Shown here piece after piece: positions 12,800-24,600 of a DNA stretch of 64,000 bases (positions are counted from its first letter, which is position 1; each line of letters starts with the position of its first letter). This stretch comes from Rhododendron vialii (Eukaryota > Streptophyta > Magnoliopsida > Ericales > Ericaceae): NCBI RefSeq assembly GCF_030253575.1, contig NC_080569.1, positions 1,260,001 to 1,324,000 on the forward strand, given 5' to 3'. A program made the translations under genes and the position numbers. The notes under the pieces were generated by a model. That model saw only the letters and a list, made by a program, of their open reading frames with translations. It was not told the origin of the DNA and did no database searches.

Positions 12800-13109
12800 C
12801 GTTACAACTTGCTCCTCCCGATGAAACAGCAATTTCAGCAACAGACAGAGGGAGAGAGAGAAAGAGAGTACAGATCTTTTGCAACTTGCAAGTTTGCAAC
12901 AGGAACAAGTGGAAGTGGCCTTTGTCCTTCTTTTACTGCTAGTCTTTGGGGAGAGAGAAGGCTTGGATTCTCTGCGGTCGAATCGACAGGTATTGTGCAG
13001 CCCATTACGAATCCATCTTGGATTTGGAGTCCTGCAGGAGCTTCAAATGTACTCCTATATTACACACGGGGTTAGGGAATTATATTTTAGTGGATGTTGG
13101 GCCAAACAA
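12800..13109. other. TPK upstream region
   Basis: Contains the presumed TPK promoter and 5' leader on the minus strand, with short GA-rich runs at 12845-12868. Several overlapping reading frames occur but none resembles a known protein. Confidence 0.4.
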
Positions 13110-13329
13110 GGCTCTGTTCCATTGTTAAAAAATAAGTAATTTATTTTATATTTTTAAATTTAAAATTAATATAAATAAAAATTAATTTTTTAAATTTTTT
13201 TACACCGTATTAAAAATTTCGATAAAATTTATCAAACAAGATTTATAATGATCGAAAAATTATCTACATAAGTACATAATTTTTAAATTTTAAAAAATAA
13301 GTATTTATTTATCATTCTGAAACGGGACC
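13110..13329. mobile_element. Tourist-like MITE, copy 1
   Basis: AT-rich element with inverted ends GGCTCTGTTCC and GAAACGGGACC. AAAAAATAAGTA motifs lie inside both ends. It shares end and internal motifs with the elements at 14865-15081 and 17383-17621. Flanking TSD is degraded here. Confidence 0.65.
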
Positions 13330-14709
13330 TAAGTCTCAAGTCATCGACTACTTTTTTGAAATTTTTAAGTCATGGGAAGAAGAATAATAATTCCAAATAC
13401 ATGGTTTTGAAGACAAAAATGCCCCTCAAAATCGTTTCACTTTCATATCCACACCCACTAGATTCATCCCAAAAAACACGACGGCGGCCAACAACCCCCA
13501 AATCATCCTTTCTCCGAGGGAAATTGATACTGCAAATCAATACAAATCCATGCACAGCAACACTACAACGGCGACGATGGAGGAATTTTCAACAAATCGA
13601 AAATTAGGCACTCCTACAAATCAAAACCCAATCCTACAGATCCAACCAAAAAATCAATACTACCCATTCCCTCAGATGAAGACGCTGAACTCCATTGACG
13701 CCGATCTGGTTCGACTCCGCTGATGCCAACGCCTTCCTCGACGCCCCTTGGTAGATCACAGCTCCTCGATCCGGAAGAGGAGGTGCTCGCTGATGTCTTT
13801 GACAACGTCGTTCCTGCTCCAGAATTACAAGTTCAAGCGGGCCATCTTGGTAAGTACAGATCGGAGATCGAGATCCGACACCCCGGTTCCGACCTGGAGA
13901 AATATGGTTGCGGCGGAGTCGGTGGGAGGGCTTCGGGGGTGGGATTACTACATCTCTTTACAGCCTAGTAGTACAGATCTCAAAACTGAAATTTTAAATA
14001 AAATAAAAAAAAACATTTGAATCAATCGAAACAAAGCCCAACATTTGAGAAAATAAAGAGAGAGAAAGAGCAGTTTTGGAAATTCCATACCAAATCTACA
14101 GTTTCCTTCTTCAGAGCCTCCAGTGTTTCATCTTTGGTTTCCATCTCGGCCTCTTTCATGTTATGCTACTACAGAAATCCAAAAACAGAGAGAGAGAGAG
14201 AGAGAGAGAGATCTGTCTGTATTATGTAAACCTCTCTTGGGGCCTTGAAAGGGAAAAAGACGAGTACGGTAAAGCAAGGGAAAACCGGAGAACTGATTTT
14301 AGGGTTTTAATAGTGGGGGTATATTAGACATTTTATCTTAAGTTCTCCATGTATTCCAAATTATTTTTTCCCATTTCATGAAAGGAGCAATTTTGTGGAA
14401 GGAAAATTCTAAAATTAGTCCGAACTACTAATAATGAGTGTGTGAATGTGTATTAAAGGGTATAAAAAATACATAAAATACGTGTTTTTCTTGTCTTCTA
14501 GTGTGTTTATCGTCAGCCCAGTAGGTTAATGATAGCAAGACCGTTTTTAATAAATCCATTTGGTACTTTTAATCCAGACCGTCGGTTGCATTTTTTGACT
14601 GTTCTGATGTGTGCATTGGGTACCACGTGGTATCGGATTTGCAACGAAGAATTTCTCCATTTTGTAGGGTGCGTCGAATGAAAAAAAAAAAAAAAAAAGG
14701 AATGATTAA
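13330..14709. other. Unassigned sequence with gene-like base composition
   Basis: Between 13560 and 13970 the DNA is less AT-rich than its surroundings and both strands have overlapping reading frames of 60 to 90 codons. I recognise no family and see no convincing exon chain, so I call no gene. A GA microsatellite lies at about 14188-14212. An A-run at 14681-14698 sits just before the MITE target site. Confidence 0.3.
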
Positions 14710-14838
14710 GGGTATGACGCCAATGACGTGTTTTGATAATTAATACCCGTCAATGATATTTTCAGTATTAACAAATGTTCTCAGTATGTCCTTGACAGAT
14801 ATTAATTATCAAAATCCGTGCTAGGCCGTCATTTTCCC
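14710..14838. mobile_element. Mutator-type MITE (GGGAAAATGACGG family), copy 1
   Basis: 129-bp element with long inverted ends, GGGTATGACGCCAATGACG on the left and CGTCATTTTCCC on the right. A perfect 9-bp target duplication AATGATTAA lies at 14701-14709 and 14839-14847. A second copy with the same ends and core sits at 39830-39961. Confidence 0.85.
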
Positions 14839-14864
14839 AATGATTAAGTGCTCTGTATGATTGA

Positions 14865-15081
14865 GACCCCGTTCCAGAACACCTTCTTAAAAAATAGAGT
14901 AAGTATTTATTTCACATTTTCAAACTCAAAAATAGTGTAAATAAAAAACAATTTTTCAATTTTTTGCACTGTAATGAAGATCCATATTGATAGAAAAATT
15001 ATTTGTGTAAGCAAATAATTTTTGAATTTGAAATTGCCTTCTTAAAAAATAAGTACTTGTTTTCCTTTCGAAAACAAGGCC
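14865..15081. mobile_element. Tourist-like MITE, copy 2
   Basis: Ends GACCCCGTTCCAGAACACC and AAACAAGGCC with internal CTTCTTAAAAAATA motifs match the copy at 17383-17621 read on the other strand. Non-coding. Confidence 0.7.
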
Positions 15082-15184
15082 TAAAAAGGTGAACGATAAG
15101 ACGAACTTTATAAAATGCCCTATTTCGGTTATGATTATTACATTTCAAAAGGCCACATCGAGGCACAATACAATCCGGAGCCGT

Positions 15185-15311
15185 GTTCGTTTTAAGATTT
15201 GGATTTTGAATAATTAGTGGAGAAAAAAATAAAAGTAATAATTGAAAGAAAATTTATTAAAAATCATACGTAAAGAAAAATTCCAAAGTTCAAATTCCCA
15301 AAACGAACAGA
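15185..15311. mobile_element. Small MITE with inverted ends
   Basis: GTTCGTTTTAAGATTTGG at the left is an imperfect inverted match to CCCAAAACGAAC at the right, separated by about 90 AT-rich bases. I could not define a target duplication, so the superfamily is open. Confidence 0.5.
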
Positions 15312-15499
15312 ATGCTAAGGGGATTCCACGTTCATCCACCACATCTTATCATAGTAATCATTGTTCCATTTACTACATATTTTTTGCATAGTTTGTCAAA
15401 ACTTTTGCTTGCACACACATAACGTGTGCAACTTCCTGTAAGTATCATTTCATTTAATTAAGAAACTAACATTAAGTTGACATTAGAAACATGTTTATA

Positions 15500-15650
15500 T
15501 TATACTTTCTTCGTCCTTATTTTTTAGGACCGTTAATTTTGTCACACATTTTTTTAACGCTACTCCCCTGCAAGTATATTTTTTTGTGCAAAAATACACT
15601 TGCAGGGGAGTGTCGTTAACAAAATGGAAGTGACAAAATCATTTCTCTTT
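15500..15650. repeat. Hairpin-forming repeat, possibly Stowaway-derived
   Basis: A strong hairpin: CACTCCCCTGCAAGTGTATT-like arms at 15560-15612 (CTCCCCTGCAAGTATA against TACACTTGCAGGGGAG). The left flank CTTCTTCGTCCTTATTTTTT resembles a Stowaway end. Only one end is recognisable. Confidence 0.45.
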
Positions 15651-15836
15651 TTTAGTCTCCTGTTCCATTCTAATCGGATAGCAAATTGATTATATTTTTC
15701 AATTGTTAACACTTTTTTATATGTAATATGGATCATGTTGGATAACTCTCGATCAGTACCATTAAACATAAGTTTTTTGAAATCACTAAGTCTGTTCACA
15801 CAGGTAATTCTCGCACAGATCGCACATAGATCCATG

Positions 15837-16124
15837 TGTGGGGCCCACTCCGAATCCCACACAAATAATCCGAGCAGTTCATTAAATGTTAAATATTTTT
15901 TTAAGAGCCCTTGCGAAAAATCAGCTTAATCTGATGATACCTATGATGCTCAATTCAATCATCTAACTTTTCATTATCTTGAAATTCGAATGAAAAGTTA
16001 AATGATTAAATCGAGCACCTATAAGTATCAAATTGAGCCAATTTTTCACAGAAGCTCTTGAAAAAAAGTTCTACTTTTGATAAACGGTTCAGATTATTTT
16101 GTGGAACCCGCAGTGGGCCCCACA
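15837..16124. mobile_element. Foldback MITE of about 290 bp
   Basis: Almost the whole stretch is an imperfect palindrome. TGTGGGGCCCACTCCGAATC at the left pairs with GTGGGCCCCACA at the right, and ATCATCTAACTTTTCAT pairs with ATGAAAAGTTAAATGAT at the centre. No coding capacity; no clear target duplication. Confidence 0.65.
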
Positions 16125-17382
16125 ACAAATCTGTCCACTTTTGTTGTTTGTGTAGCATTAATGTTTCGAAATCACTTAAAATCTCATAGATTACAATATA
16201 GAATCAAATAAAAAGTGGCATGGACTCCAAAAAAAACTAAAAATTTGGACAGAGGGGGTATGATTCTAGTATAGTAGTATCCTAGGTTAACATACAGAAG
16301 GGGAGTTTCCTCCAGCTGGTGATCTTCCTCTTCCGAATCTAGATCATAATATCTCAGGTTTTTCCGCCACGAGAAACATATATTCAATAATTATGATAAT
16401 CATTTTTTTTTTGTATGTCAAAATATTATTTATTTCAACGCCTATTTTTCTTATTTTCAAATATATTTTTTATCTACTTACACACCTCAGATATATATCA
16501 AGTCGAGTAATCGTAAGCATTTTCACTTAAAAGATTTTCATAGTACTATTACCCAAATCAAGGATTTTCTAAGAAAATCTCAACCAATCTCTAGTCACCT
16601 GTCTATCTATTGCAAATAACAGTTGATTTCTCCTCACAAAATGAACATTAATTTGTCAAATGTTACCAATATTTTGCTTTTTAAAAAGTCAAATATTCGT
16701 ACCTTGACTGGAGGGGTCGTCCTTCTGAAATGTCATTTTATCACCCAACCAAAGCAAGACAAAATAACTTTTCTCTCTCCCTCTAAAAATCTCCGAACTC
16801 TAGCGCCAATAGCCCTTCCCCTCCCGCCGCCCCTCCCCCTTCTCAGGCTGCGGGAGGGGAGAAGGGGAGAGGTGAGGGATCCTTTCCCTCGGATCTCTTC
16901 CGTCTACTGTCTAACCGTCTTCTCTTCCAATCCTGCAACAAAAGTTTAGGTTTCCATTGGGAACTTTTCAGCCAGATAATTTTCCGGCGACGTTCCGGGG
17001 CTTCAGTTTCAGTTATTGCGGGTAAGATGTTGTCTACCACCATTCTCAGTCTCCATCTTCTTAGATTTGTCTACTAAACGACTACCTTCCAACGATGTGT
17101 TCCTATTTTGTGAAGTAGAGGTGGTGGTTACGAGTCCATCAAAGAGGTTGCGAATAGGACTGTAAACGAACCGAGCAGAATGAATGTCACGGTGATGCTT
17201 CTTTTATTTTGTTATTTGTTTTAATAATGTCCTCTCTTTGGAGGATTTGTCCTTCTTCGGAGGGTTTTGTCTCCCTTTGGGATTTTTTTATTATTTTGTA
17301 GGGCGCTATACGCTTTTTGGGTTGGAGTATCTGATACGTAGATTACCAACCTTTCTTTGTAGGGATCTTTTGATGAATATTA
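16125..17382. other. Intergenic stretch without recognised gene
   Basis: A GC-richer patch at 16800-17050 and a T-rich stretch up to 17380 could be the remains of a retroelement leader or a gene end, but no reading frame is recognisable. Confidence 0.3.
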
Positions 17383-17621
17383 GGTTTTGTTCCGGAACGA
17401 TAAATAAGTACTTATTTTTTAAAAAAGCAATTTCAAACTCAAAAATCATGTGCTTACGCAAATAATTTTTCTATCACTATGGATCTTGTTTGATAGATCT
17501 CATTGAGATCTTTAATACAGTGCAAAAAAAATTGAAAAATTATTTTTCATTTACGTTATTTTTTAGATTGAAAATGTGAAATAAGTACTTATTTTTTAAG
17601 AAGGTGTTCTGGAACGGGGCT
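17383..17621. mobile_element. Tourist-like MITE, copy 3
   Basis: Ends GGTTTTGTTCCGGAACG and GTTCTGGAACGGGGCT are inverted repeats with AAATAAGTACTTATTTTTTA motifs just inside both. TTA flanks both sides (17380-17382 and 17622-17624), the target duplication expected for PIF/Harbinger elements. The right-hand TTA is shared with the next element. Confidence 0.75.
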
Positions 17622-17624
17622 TTA

Positions 17625-18392
17625 GGCCATCCACAGTGGTATAATCAAATGCCAATTATTTTTAAAGTTAACAATGTTGGTGCAAAAGATCGCTCACAAT
17701 GGTATAATCAAACTTAGCAGCATCCTTAGAAATAATCAAATTTTGGGCTTTGGATAACCAAAACTAACAACTTTTTTCAATAATCAAAATTTATGAACCC
17801 TACACCACATATCCAAAATTTGTATTCACATGCGTTTCAATTGGTATTTTCTCTTTCTCTTCTTCGCCTACTTTTTTTTTTTTTGGTAAAAAAAATAAAA
17901 TTGAAGAATAAAATTTTTATGTAGCCAAGTTTCTTCGCCTACTCTATATCTTCTTCACTTCACCCACAAACTATTTCTTTTCTTTTCCTTCAAAAGTGAA
18001 ACTCATATCTCTCGATCATCTACAATTCAACTCATTGTCGCCGGATTAAGGTGTTTCACTCTTCTTTCTTGTTTCTATTCCCCCCACACCCCACCAAAGA
18101 AAAAAAAAATCAAAATAGAATGGAAGGAAGTCACCAATTTTTTTTTCCAAAATTAAGAGAGAGAATCAATATATTTTAACCCATAAAAAACGTAAATAGA
18201 GGGAAGTGAATGACGGAAAATAGAGGGGGATAGAAAGTGAAATCGTAGTGGACCCCATATTTTGGTTATGGACTAGAAGTGACCATAGTGAAACTTAATA
18301 TTGTTAAGCTTAGAAACCTCTTAAGTGAATAATCAAAAGCTGATGTGTTAACTTTTAATTATCCTTTTTTGATTATACCACTGTGGATGGCC
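17625..18392. mobile_element. Non-autonomous PIF/Harbinger element, 768 bp
   Basis: Ends GGCCATCCACAGTGGTATAA and TTATACCACTGTGGATGGCC-type inverted repeats are nearly perfect over about 23 bases. TTA lies immediately outside each end (17622-17624, 18393-18395). No transposase reading frame remains. The interior at 17930-18100 looks like transcribed-leader sequence, perhaps left from the parent element. Confidence 0.85.
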
Positions 18393-20988
18393 TTAGTACT
18401 GCACTTCTCAACTTTTGGGGAAAAAAAAAACAGCTAAAAAAACTGGAATCCCGGGAACTCAAGAGAGGAGTACGTCTTTAGTAAATTTATAAATAAATAT
18501 TCTCCAATCAAAGTGCCATGACTTTTCTCACCGAATCAACGAACATCGATCAATGATGGTTCTATTTTTAAACTTTTGAAAAGTCAAATACGTATATCTT
18601 GACTGCAGTCCCAACGATCAAACATCGCCTAAAAAAATACTCCACTGGGATTCAAAATACAATTTTATTTTTCTAAATAAAGAAAAATGCCGGGTATTAC
18701 ACCACATAAAAAAGTCATGGTGTAAATGGTTCGGTTTGGTTCAGTTTAGACATTTTGTTAAAAATAAATTAAACATTTCGGTTTGAACATTTTACAAACA
18801 AAACAAAACCAAATATTAATGGTTCGGTTTGATTTGATCGGTTTATTTCGATTTCCCGATTTGTTACTAGAGCATAGTTGCGTATGCTCTAAGAAATCCC
18901 TTATATAATCTCTTCTTGATCCAACACAAACCTGTCCAGTACTGATAGTGATAATTTCTGCCAAAGCTTCACTTACGTACAAGGCAATCATAATTTCTGC
19001 AATTAACTAGTATACAAAATCCATATTTATAATTCTCTCTTTAATCAACAACTAACTATTTCTCAAATTTCTGCCTCCAGTATCAAGCAAGAATCAACGC
19101 AAAGCAATCTGAATGCTACAACCAACTAATAAAAAATATGTCTAATTAAAAGTACATATACAAATCTATAAAAACCCAGTCGAGTTTATTCCGGATTGAA
19201 AGGAGGCGAACCAAACAAACCGTTTTTTTTTTTTTTGCTAAAAATCAAACTAGACCAAAAACTAGTAAAGTCGAGGTATGGGTAAGTTAATCATTCATTA
19301 TAAAAAAGAGATCGAGATCGAGATTCGAGGAGGATAAGTAGGAATTAGTGGGATACAAGTATTGGCCATGTGTTTAGAGATGAGGAACGAGAGGGAGAAA
19401 ACAGAAACACGTCTTCGCCAAATCGATCCCCTGAATACGTACTCTACATTCAAACAAAGTTATCTGAAAGCATGCATGCAGCCAAATCCTGAAAACGCTA
19501 TCTAGTGATTCAGAGTCTCGGAGATCGACAACCAAACAAAAACATTTTCTTTAATTCCAGTCATGGGACAAGCCCGGGAGCCCAAGGGAAACCCAATTGC
19601 AAATGAACCGAGTAGCTCACAAGCTCGGTTTGAGATTTCGGCTTGTTCCGTAAACGAGTCGCATGGAGCTTGGCTAGCTCGTTCGACAAAAGCTTAACTC
19701 ATTAAGGGAAGCTTGACTTGATTAAAAAAGCTCGTTCAGTAAATAACTAAGCTCGGCTCGTTAAGACTCGAACTGAGCTCAAGCTCAAATTTTTGGCTCA
19801 TTAAAACGAATTGAACCGAGCTCGAGCTCAACAAAGCTCGGCTCGGCTCACTCACATCCGTAATACAGATCAAATTTGCAGTATTCGAAATATGATAATA
19901 TAAGCTTTCTGGCTAATTTTTTCCATCCAAATTTGCATTGTTTATGTACCAAGACAAATCAGCATGCATCTTGACTAATCTCTAATCTATATTACATTAC
20001 ACAACGGTTTTGTAAAATGTCTCTCTCACAACTGTCCTTCGTGACAGGTTGAAGGGTTGTGATTGAATTGTGTTATAATCCTTCGTTCAATCCTAGGGCC
20101 CAGATTGTCCCCTAATGAGTTTTGGTTGTGGGGAGTTTATTATGTCACTCTTTTTGGACAAAATTGAGTGTTGCTTTTTTCCAAGGGTGAAGATTGATTC
20201 TCTCAGATGGAATGAATGATGGATTGAAGAACATCAGTTTTGATTTTCCAATTTGAGATGATCTTTCCAATTTCAGATGATTTCTCTCTTTTATTTCAAA
20301 TTCAAACGAGGTTCCACTAAAATGAATTGGGTTAGCCCACAAACGACTCTCTCCGAAAGGAAGGAAGGAAGGAAAATGAAGTGCGGACTCCTTCACTGGA
20401 TATAAAAGCAAAAAAATGAACCAAAGCAAAAATTGGAGAGACTCGATCGCTCGACATTAATTTAATTCGTAGATTAGTTTTTGGGATGTTTTTGGTGTGT
20501 AATTTTAACAAAATGGTCTAGCAAACTTTAATTGTTACTGATTTTGTATATATAGTTGTTAGTTTGTTTATGTGCTGATTCAAGTTAACCTGTGGATATA
20601 CTTGAGTTATTCTTTTTTGCGTAGTTGAAATCTCGCAAATGGAGCCCAAGGCCTTCAAGAAGTTAAAGGGACAAAACTGGATAATTTGTTCAAAACTAAT
20701 ATCGAGCCGTGCTTTCAAGCGCGGGCATACACTAGTAAAGACCTAAATTAAAATGTACTTTATTTTGAACATCAGAATTTTGAAAACTTTCGTATCTTTC
20801 CATTTTGTAGTCTTTTCGCCGGTGGGAGGGAAAAAAAAGAATACGTTTGGCCTTTTACCTTTCCATTTTTTTCCACTGGAAAATCAAGATAAAAAATTTG
20901 ACTTTGGAATACTTTATTTGGGTCAATCGTAATTGCTCTTTTTTCTGTTTAGCGTATAAAAGTGGGTCGGGAGAAGACAAGGGGCCGG
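18393..20988. other. Intergenic stretch upstream of TOC159
   Basis: No gene recognised. Holds GGTTCGGTTT-rich low-complexity DNA at about 18725-18855, the GCTCG dispersed repeat at 19603-19862 and otherwise unassigned AT-rich sequence. A 94-codon minus-strand frame at 20145-20429 resembles nothing I know. Confidence 0.5.
19603..19862. repeat. GCTCG-rich dispersed repeat, second copy
   Basis: Dense AGCTCG, GCTCGGCTCG and GAGCTC words with inverted and direct matches to the copy in PMS1 intron 1 (5984-6251). Such repeats are common in plant genomes; no family name is claimed. Confidence 0.5.
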
Positions 20989-21296
20989 CTATTCGCAGCC
21001 CCGTATTTTCTTTCTTAATTCGTTAAAAATTTTTAATTATACTCGACAGTTAGTTATCGAAATTGAGATATATTTTCAGCATACAATTACCGAAATATAA
21101 TATTTTTTTCAATAGCTATTTACCTAAAATGTATGTTCGGCAGTTGTTTACGGAAGGTTGAACATATTTTCGATATTTAGTTGCCGAAATATAATCTTGT
21201 TTTCAATAGCTATTTACCGAAATATTATGTATGATTTTCAACAATTATTTACCGAAATATAATGGGCGAAGAGAGAAAATACGGAATTACAAATAG
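20989..21296. mobile_element. MITE with internal tandem repeats in the TOC159 upstream region
   Basis: CTATTCGCAGCCCCGTATTT at the left is an inverted match of AAATACGGAATTACAAATAG at the right. Inside, an ATTTACCGAAATATAAT-like motif with TTTTCAATAGCTATT recurs about four times. The element ends some 360 bp before the TOC159 ATG, so it lies within or next to the promoter. Confidence 0.65.
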
Positions 21297-21472
21297 TCGT
21301 CTCCGATTACAGTTGGTAAAGGGGGAAATTTCATAAAAACTTGTCCACCACTTGGGAATTTTTTACCCCACTTCCCACTTAAACCCAATTCCCCCTACTC
21401 ATTACTCCATTACTCGTCTCACACAAACAGCGGAAAATCCAAAGTAAAAACTCACACCCGTGCATATACGGT

Positions 21473-21497
21473 TCTCTCTCTCTCTCTCTCTCTCTCT
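21473..21497 (+). repeat. CT microsatellite in the TOC159 leader
   Basis: About twelve CT dinucleotides in a pyrimidine-rich stretch about 160-185 bp before the TOC159 ATG. CT-rich leaders are frequent in plant genes. Regulatory role not shown. Confidence 0.8.
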
Positions 21498-21655
21498 CCC
21501 TCTCTCCACCTTATCATCTCTCACTCCTCCGCTCCTCTTCTCTCCACAGTCCGAACCCTTATCTCCAAACCCTTATCACGGAACCCTATCCAAAACAAAA
21601 CCCATTCACCCCCAAATCAAACCCAACTCTACAAACAATTCAAGGGCTCAATCCA

Positions 21656-24600
21656 ATGGACACCAACCAAGCCGCGGCGTTCCAACCCTCCAACTCCCCA
21701 TCAGGTATCAAAATCTCACCTCCTTATGATTCTGAAATCGATGCTTTTGTCAAAACCAATGATTTGGACAATAGTATTATTAATAGAAGAAGCAGTAGCA
21801 GTAGTTCTGTTAGTGGTTCTGAGGATGGGGGTTATGTGAGCGGTGAGGAGGAGTTTGAAACCGCGTCGGAGAGGCCCGTCGCGGATGAAGAAACCCTAGG
21901 AAAGGACGCTCAAGGGGAGAATTTGGGTGAGGGTTCATTGGGTGGCTCTGAAAGGTTGAATTTTAAAACAGAAATGCCCATGGCGGTGGTCACACCGGAT
22001 GATGATGTCGAAAAAGGTTCTAAAGTTAGGGGTTTTGGTGGTGAATATGTTGAAGGAGATGGTATTGTGACGGGGGAGGAGTCTAACGGAGTTGGTGATG
22101 GTGTTACTGATGTCGTTCAGGCTGCAGAAACTGCATCCGAGGGCTTTTCGGGGAAGCCTGAAGTTATGGCTGAACCAAGTTCGGGAGAAAACTCAAATTT
22201 GAATCAGTTAGCGGAGGAAGCAATTGCTGCTGAGGGATTTTCAGGGAAGACGGAAGTTGTGGTTGAACCAATTTCGGGTGGAAACTCAAATTTGAATCAG
22301 TTAGTGGAGGAAGCAATTGTACCTGAGGGCCTCTCGGAGAAGCCTGAAGTTGTCGTTGACATGGTTTCGGGTGAGAACTCGAATTTGAATCCATTAGTGG
22401 AGGAAGCAATTGAAGCTGAGGGCTTTTCGCGAGAGCCTGAAGTTGTGGTTGAACCAATTTCGGGTGAAAACTCGAATTTGAATCAGTTTTTGATGGAGGC
22501 AATTGCAGCTATGGGCTTTTCGAGGAAGCCTGAAGTTATGGTTGAACCAATTTTGGGTGAAAATTCGATTTTGAATCAGGCTGTGGAAGAAGGTGGTTTG
22601 GGTGTCCCCCAAGCTAACATCCTTGAGGTTTCAACCGGTAGTAAGGGAGATAATGTTGCTGAAATTTCAAAATCGGATGAGACTGTGAGTTCTGAAGTTC
22701 AGGGCAGCTTGGTGCCTGAGGAGATTGTGATGGAGGAGACCAAGTTGAAAGAGGAGAAGGCTTTGAATGCTGAGGATTCTGGTGCGGTTGAAGCGTTACC
22801 AGTTCTAAGCCTAATTAATGATGTGACTTTTGAACCAGCAAACTCAAAGCTGGTTGAGGCTGATGGTGTGGAAGTTAAAAATGGAGGAAACTCTTTGGGG
22901 GAAGCCATACATGTCAAAATGTTTGAGCCAGGAGTGGGATTGGTTGATGGGTCTGATGATTTTAATTTTGATACGATTTCGGCAACTTCAACCAAACACA
23001 AATCTGAAGTGGAACAATCAGAGCCTTCAGGTGTGACAGGAAGTGGGGCCGAGGCTAAACTGAACGAATCTATAGTTACAAATGCTGCTGATGGAGCTGA
23101 ACGTGTGTCTACAAGGGATGCAGAAAGTAATGGTGCCCATGATAATCATGTGAATGATGGATTAGCAGAGGATGAGGTGAAAAGCAAAACTGATGAAGAA
23201 GGAGATATTGGGTACTCAGGTTCAGATGAGGAGACTGACGGTATGATCTTTGGAAGCTCAGAAGCTGCACGACAGTTTATGGAGGAGTTGGAACAAGGAT
23301 CGGGTGGTGGGGATCAGTCACAGAGGATGATTGATGGTCAGATTGTTACAGATTCTGACGAAGAAGTGGACACTGATGAAGAAGGAGGTGGGAAGGAGTT
23401 GTTTGATTCTTCAGCATTGGCAGCTCTATTAAAAGCAGCGACCGGCGGTGGTTCAGATGGTGGTGGCAATTTCACAATAACATCACAAGATGGATCTAGG
23501 CTTTTCTCAATAGAGCGTCCAGCCGGTTTGGGGTCCTCAGCCCGGGCTTTCAGGCCCGCTACCAGGCCCAATCCATCCAGCTTTTTCTCTTCTTCTGGTC
23601 TCATGACTGGGGGAAACTCTGAGAACAACTTGACTGAGGAGGAGAGGAAGAAATTGGAGAAGTTGCAGCAAATAAGGGTGAAATTCTTGAGGCTTGTTCA
23701 GAGATTAGGTGTTTCTCCTGATGAATCCGTGGCAGCACAAGTTCTGTACAGATTAGCTCTTGGTGGTGGAAGACAAACTAGTCAAGCTTTTAGCCTTGAT
23801 GCTGCCAAGAGGACTGCTACGCAGCTTGAAGAAGAAGGAAAAGAAGATTTGGACTTTTCAGTTAACATCCTTGTTCTTGGAAAATCTGGAGTTGGAAAGA
23901 GTGCGACCATAAATTCTATTTTTGGCGAAGAGAAATCTTTTATTGATGCTTTTGAACGTGCCACTACGACTGTGAAGGAAATTAGTGGAGTTGTCGACGG
24001 AGTTAAGATTAAGGTGTTTGATACTCCGGGTCTCAAGTCTGGTGTCATGGAGCAGGGTTTCAACCGAAGAGTCTTGTCCTCTGTAACTAAGGTTACGAAG
24101 AAAAGCCCACCTGATATCGTCCTCTATGTGGACCGGCTGGATTCGCAGACTAGAGATCTTAATGATATGCCATTACTTAAGACGATCACCGGTTGTCTTG
24201 GCCAATCCATCTGGCGTAGTGCTATAGTCACTCTTACTCATGCGGCTTCTGCACCTCCAGATGGGCCATCTGGTTCCCCTTTGAGTTACGACGTTTTTGT
24301 AACCCAAAGGTCCCATGTTGTTCAGCAGTCCATTGGACAAGCTGTTGGTGATTTGAGAATGATGAGTCCGAGTTTGATGAATCCGGTTTCTCTTGTTGAG
24401 AACCATCCCTCGTGTCGAAAAAACAGAGAAGGCCAAAAGGTGCTCCCCAATGGCCAAACTTGGAGACCACAGTTACTGCTATTGGGATACTCTATGAAGA
24501 TTTTAGCAGAAGCAAGTTCTCTGTCCAAACCTCAAGACCCATTTGACCACCGGAAGCTTTTTGGGTTCCGTTCTCGTTCACCCCCTCTTCCATACTTGTT

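Noticed and set aside
13614-14020. Possible gene with frames on both strands
   Set aside because: Overlapping frames are all short, no domain is recognisable and no splice chain could be built; left as unassigned.
16623-17465. Frames MISPHKMN... and MEDLSFFGG...
   Set aside because: No similarity and no exon structure; probably untranslated or repeat-derived sequence.
21460-21729. Upstream overlapping frame MHIRFSLSLSLS
   Set aside because: It begins without a good context, reads through the CT microsatellite of the TOC159 leader and overlaps the real start out of frame.
22139-22603. Regularly spaced repeats as a CRISPR-like array
   Set aside because: The 93-bp units are contiguous, in frame and coding; there are no spacers, and the genome is a plant's.
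22164-22612. Long minus-strand frames opposite the TOC159 repeats
   Set aside because: They are antisense shadows of a repetitive coding region and have no family resemblance.
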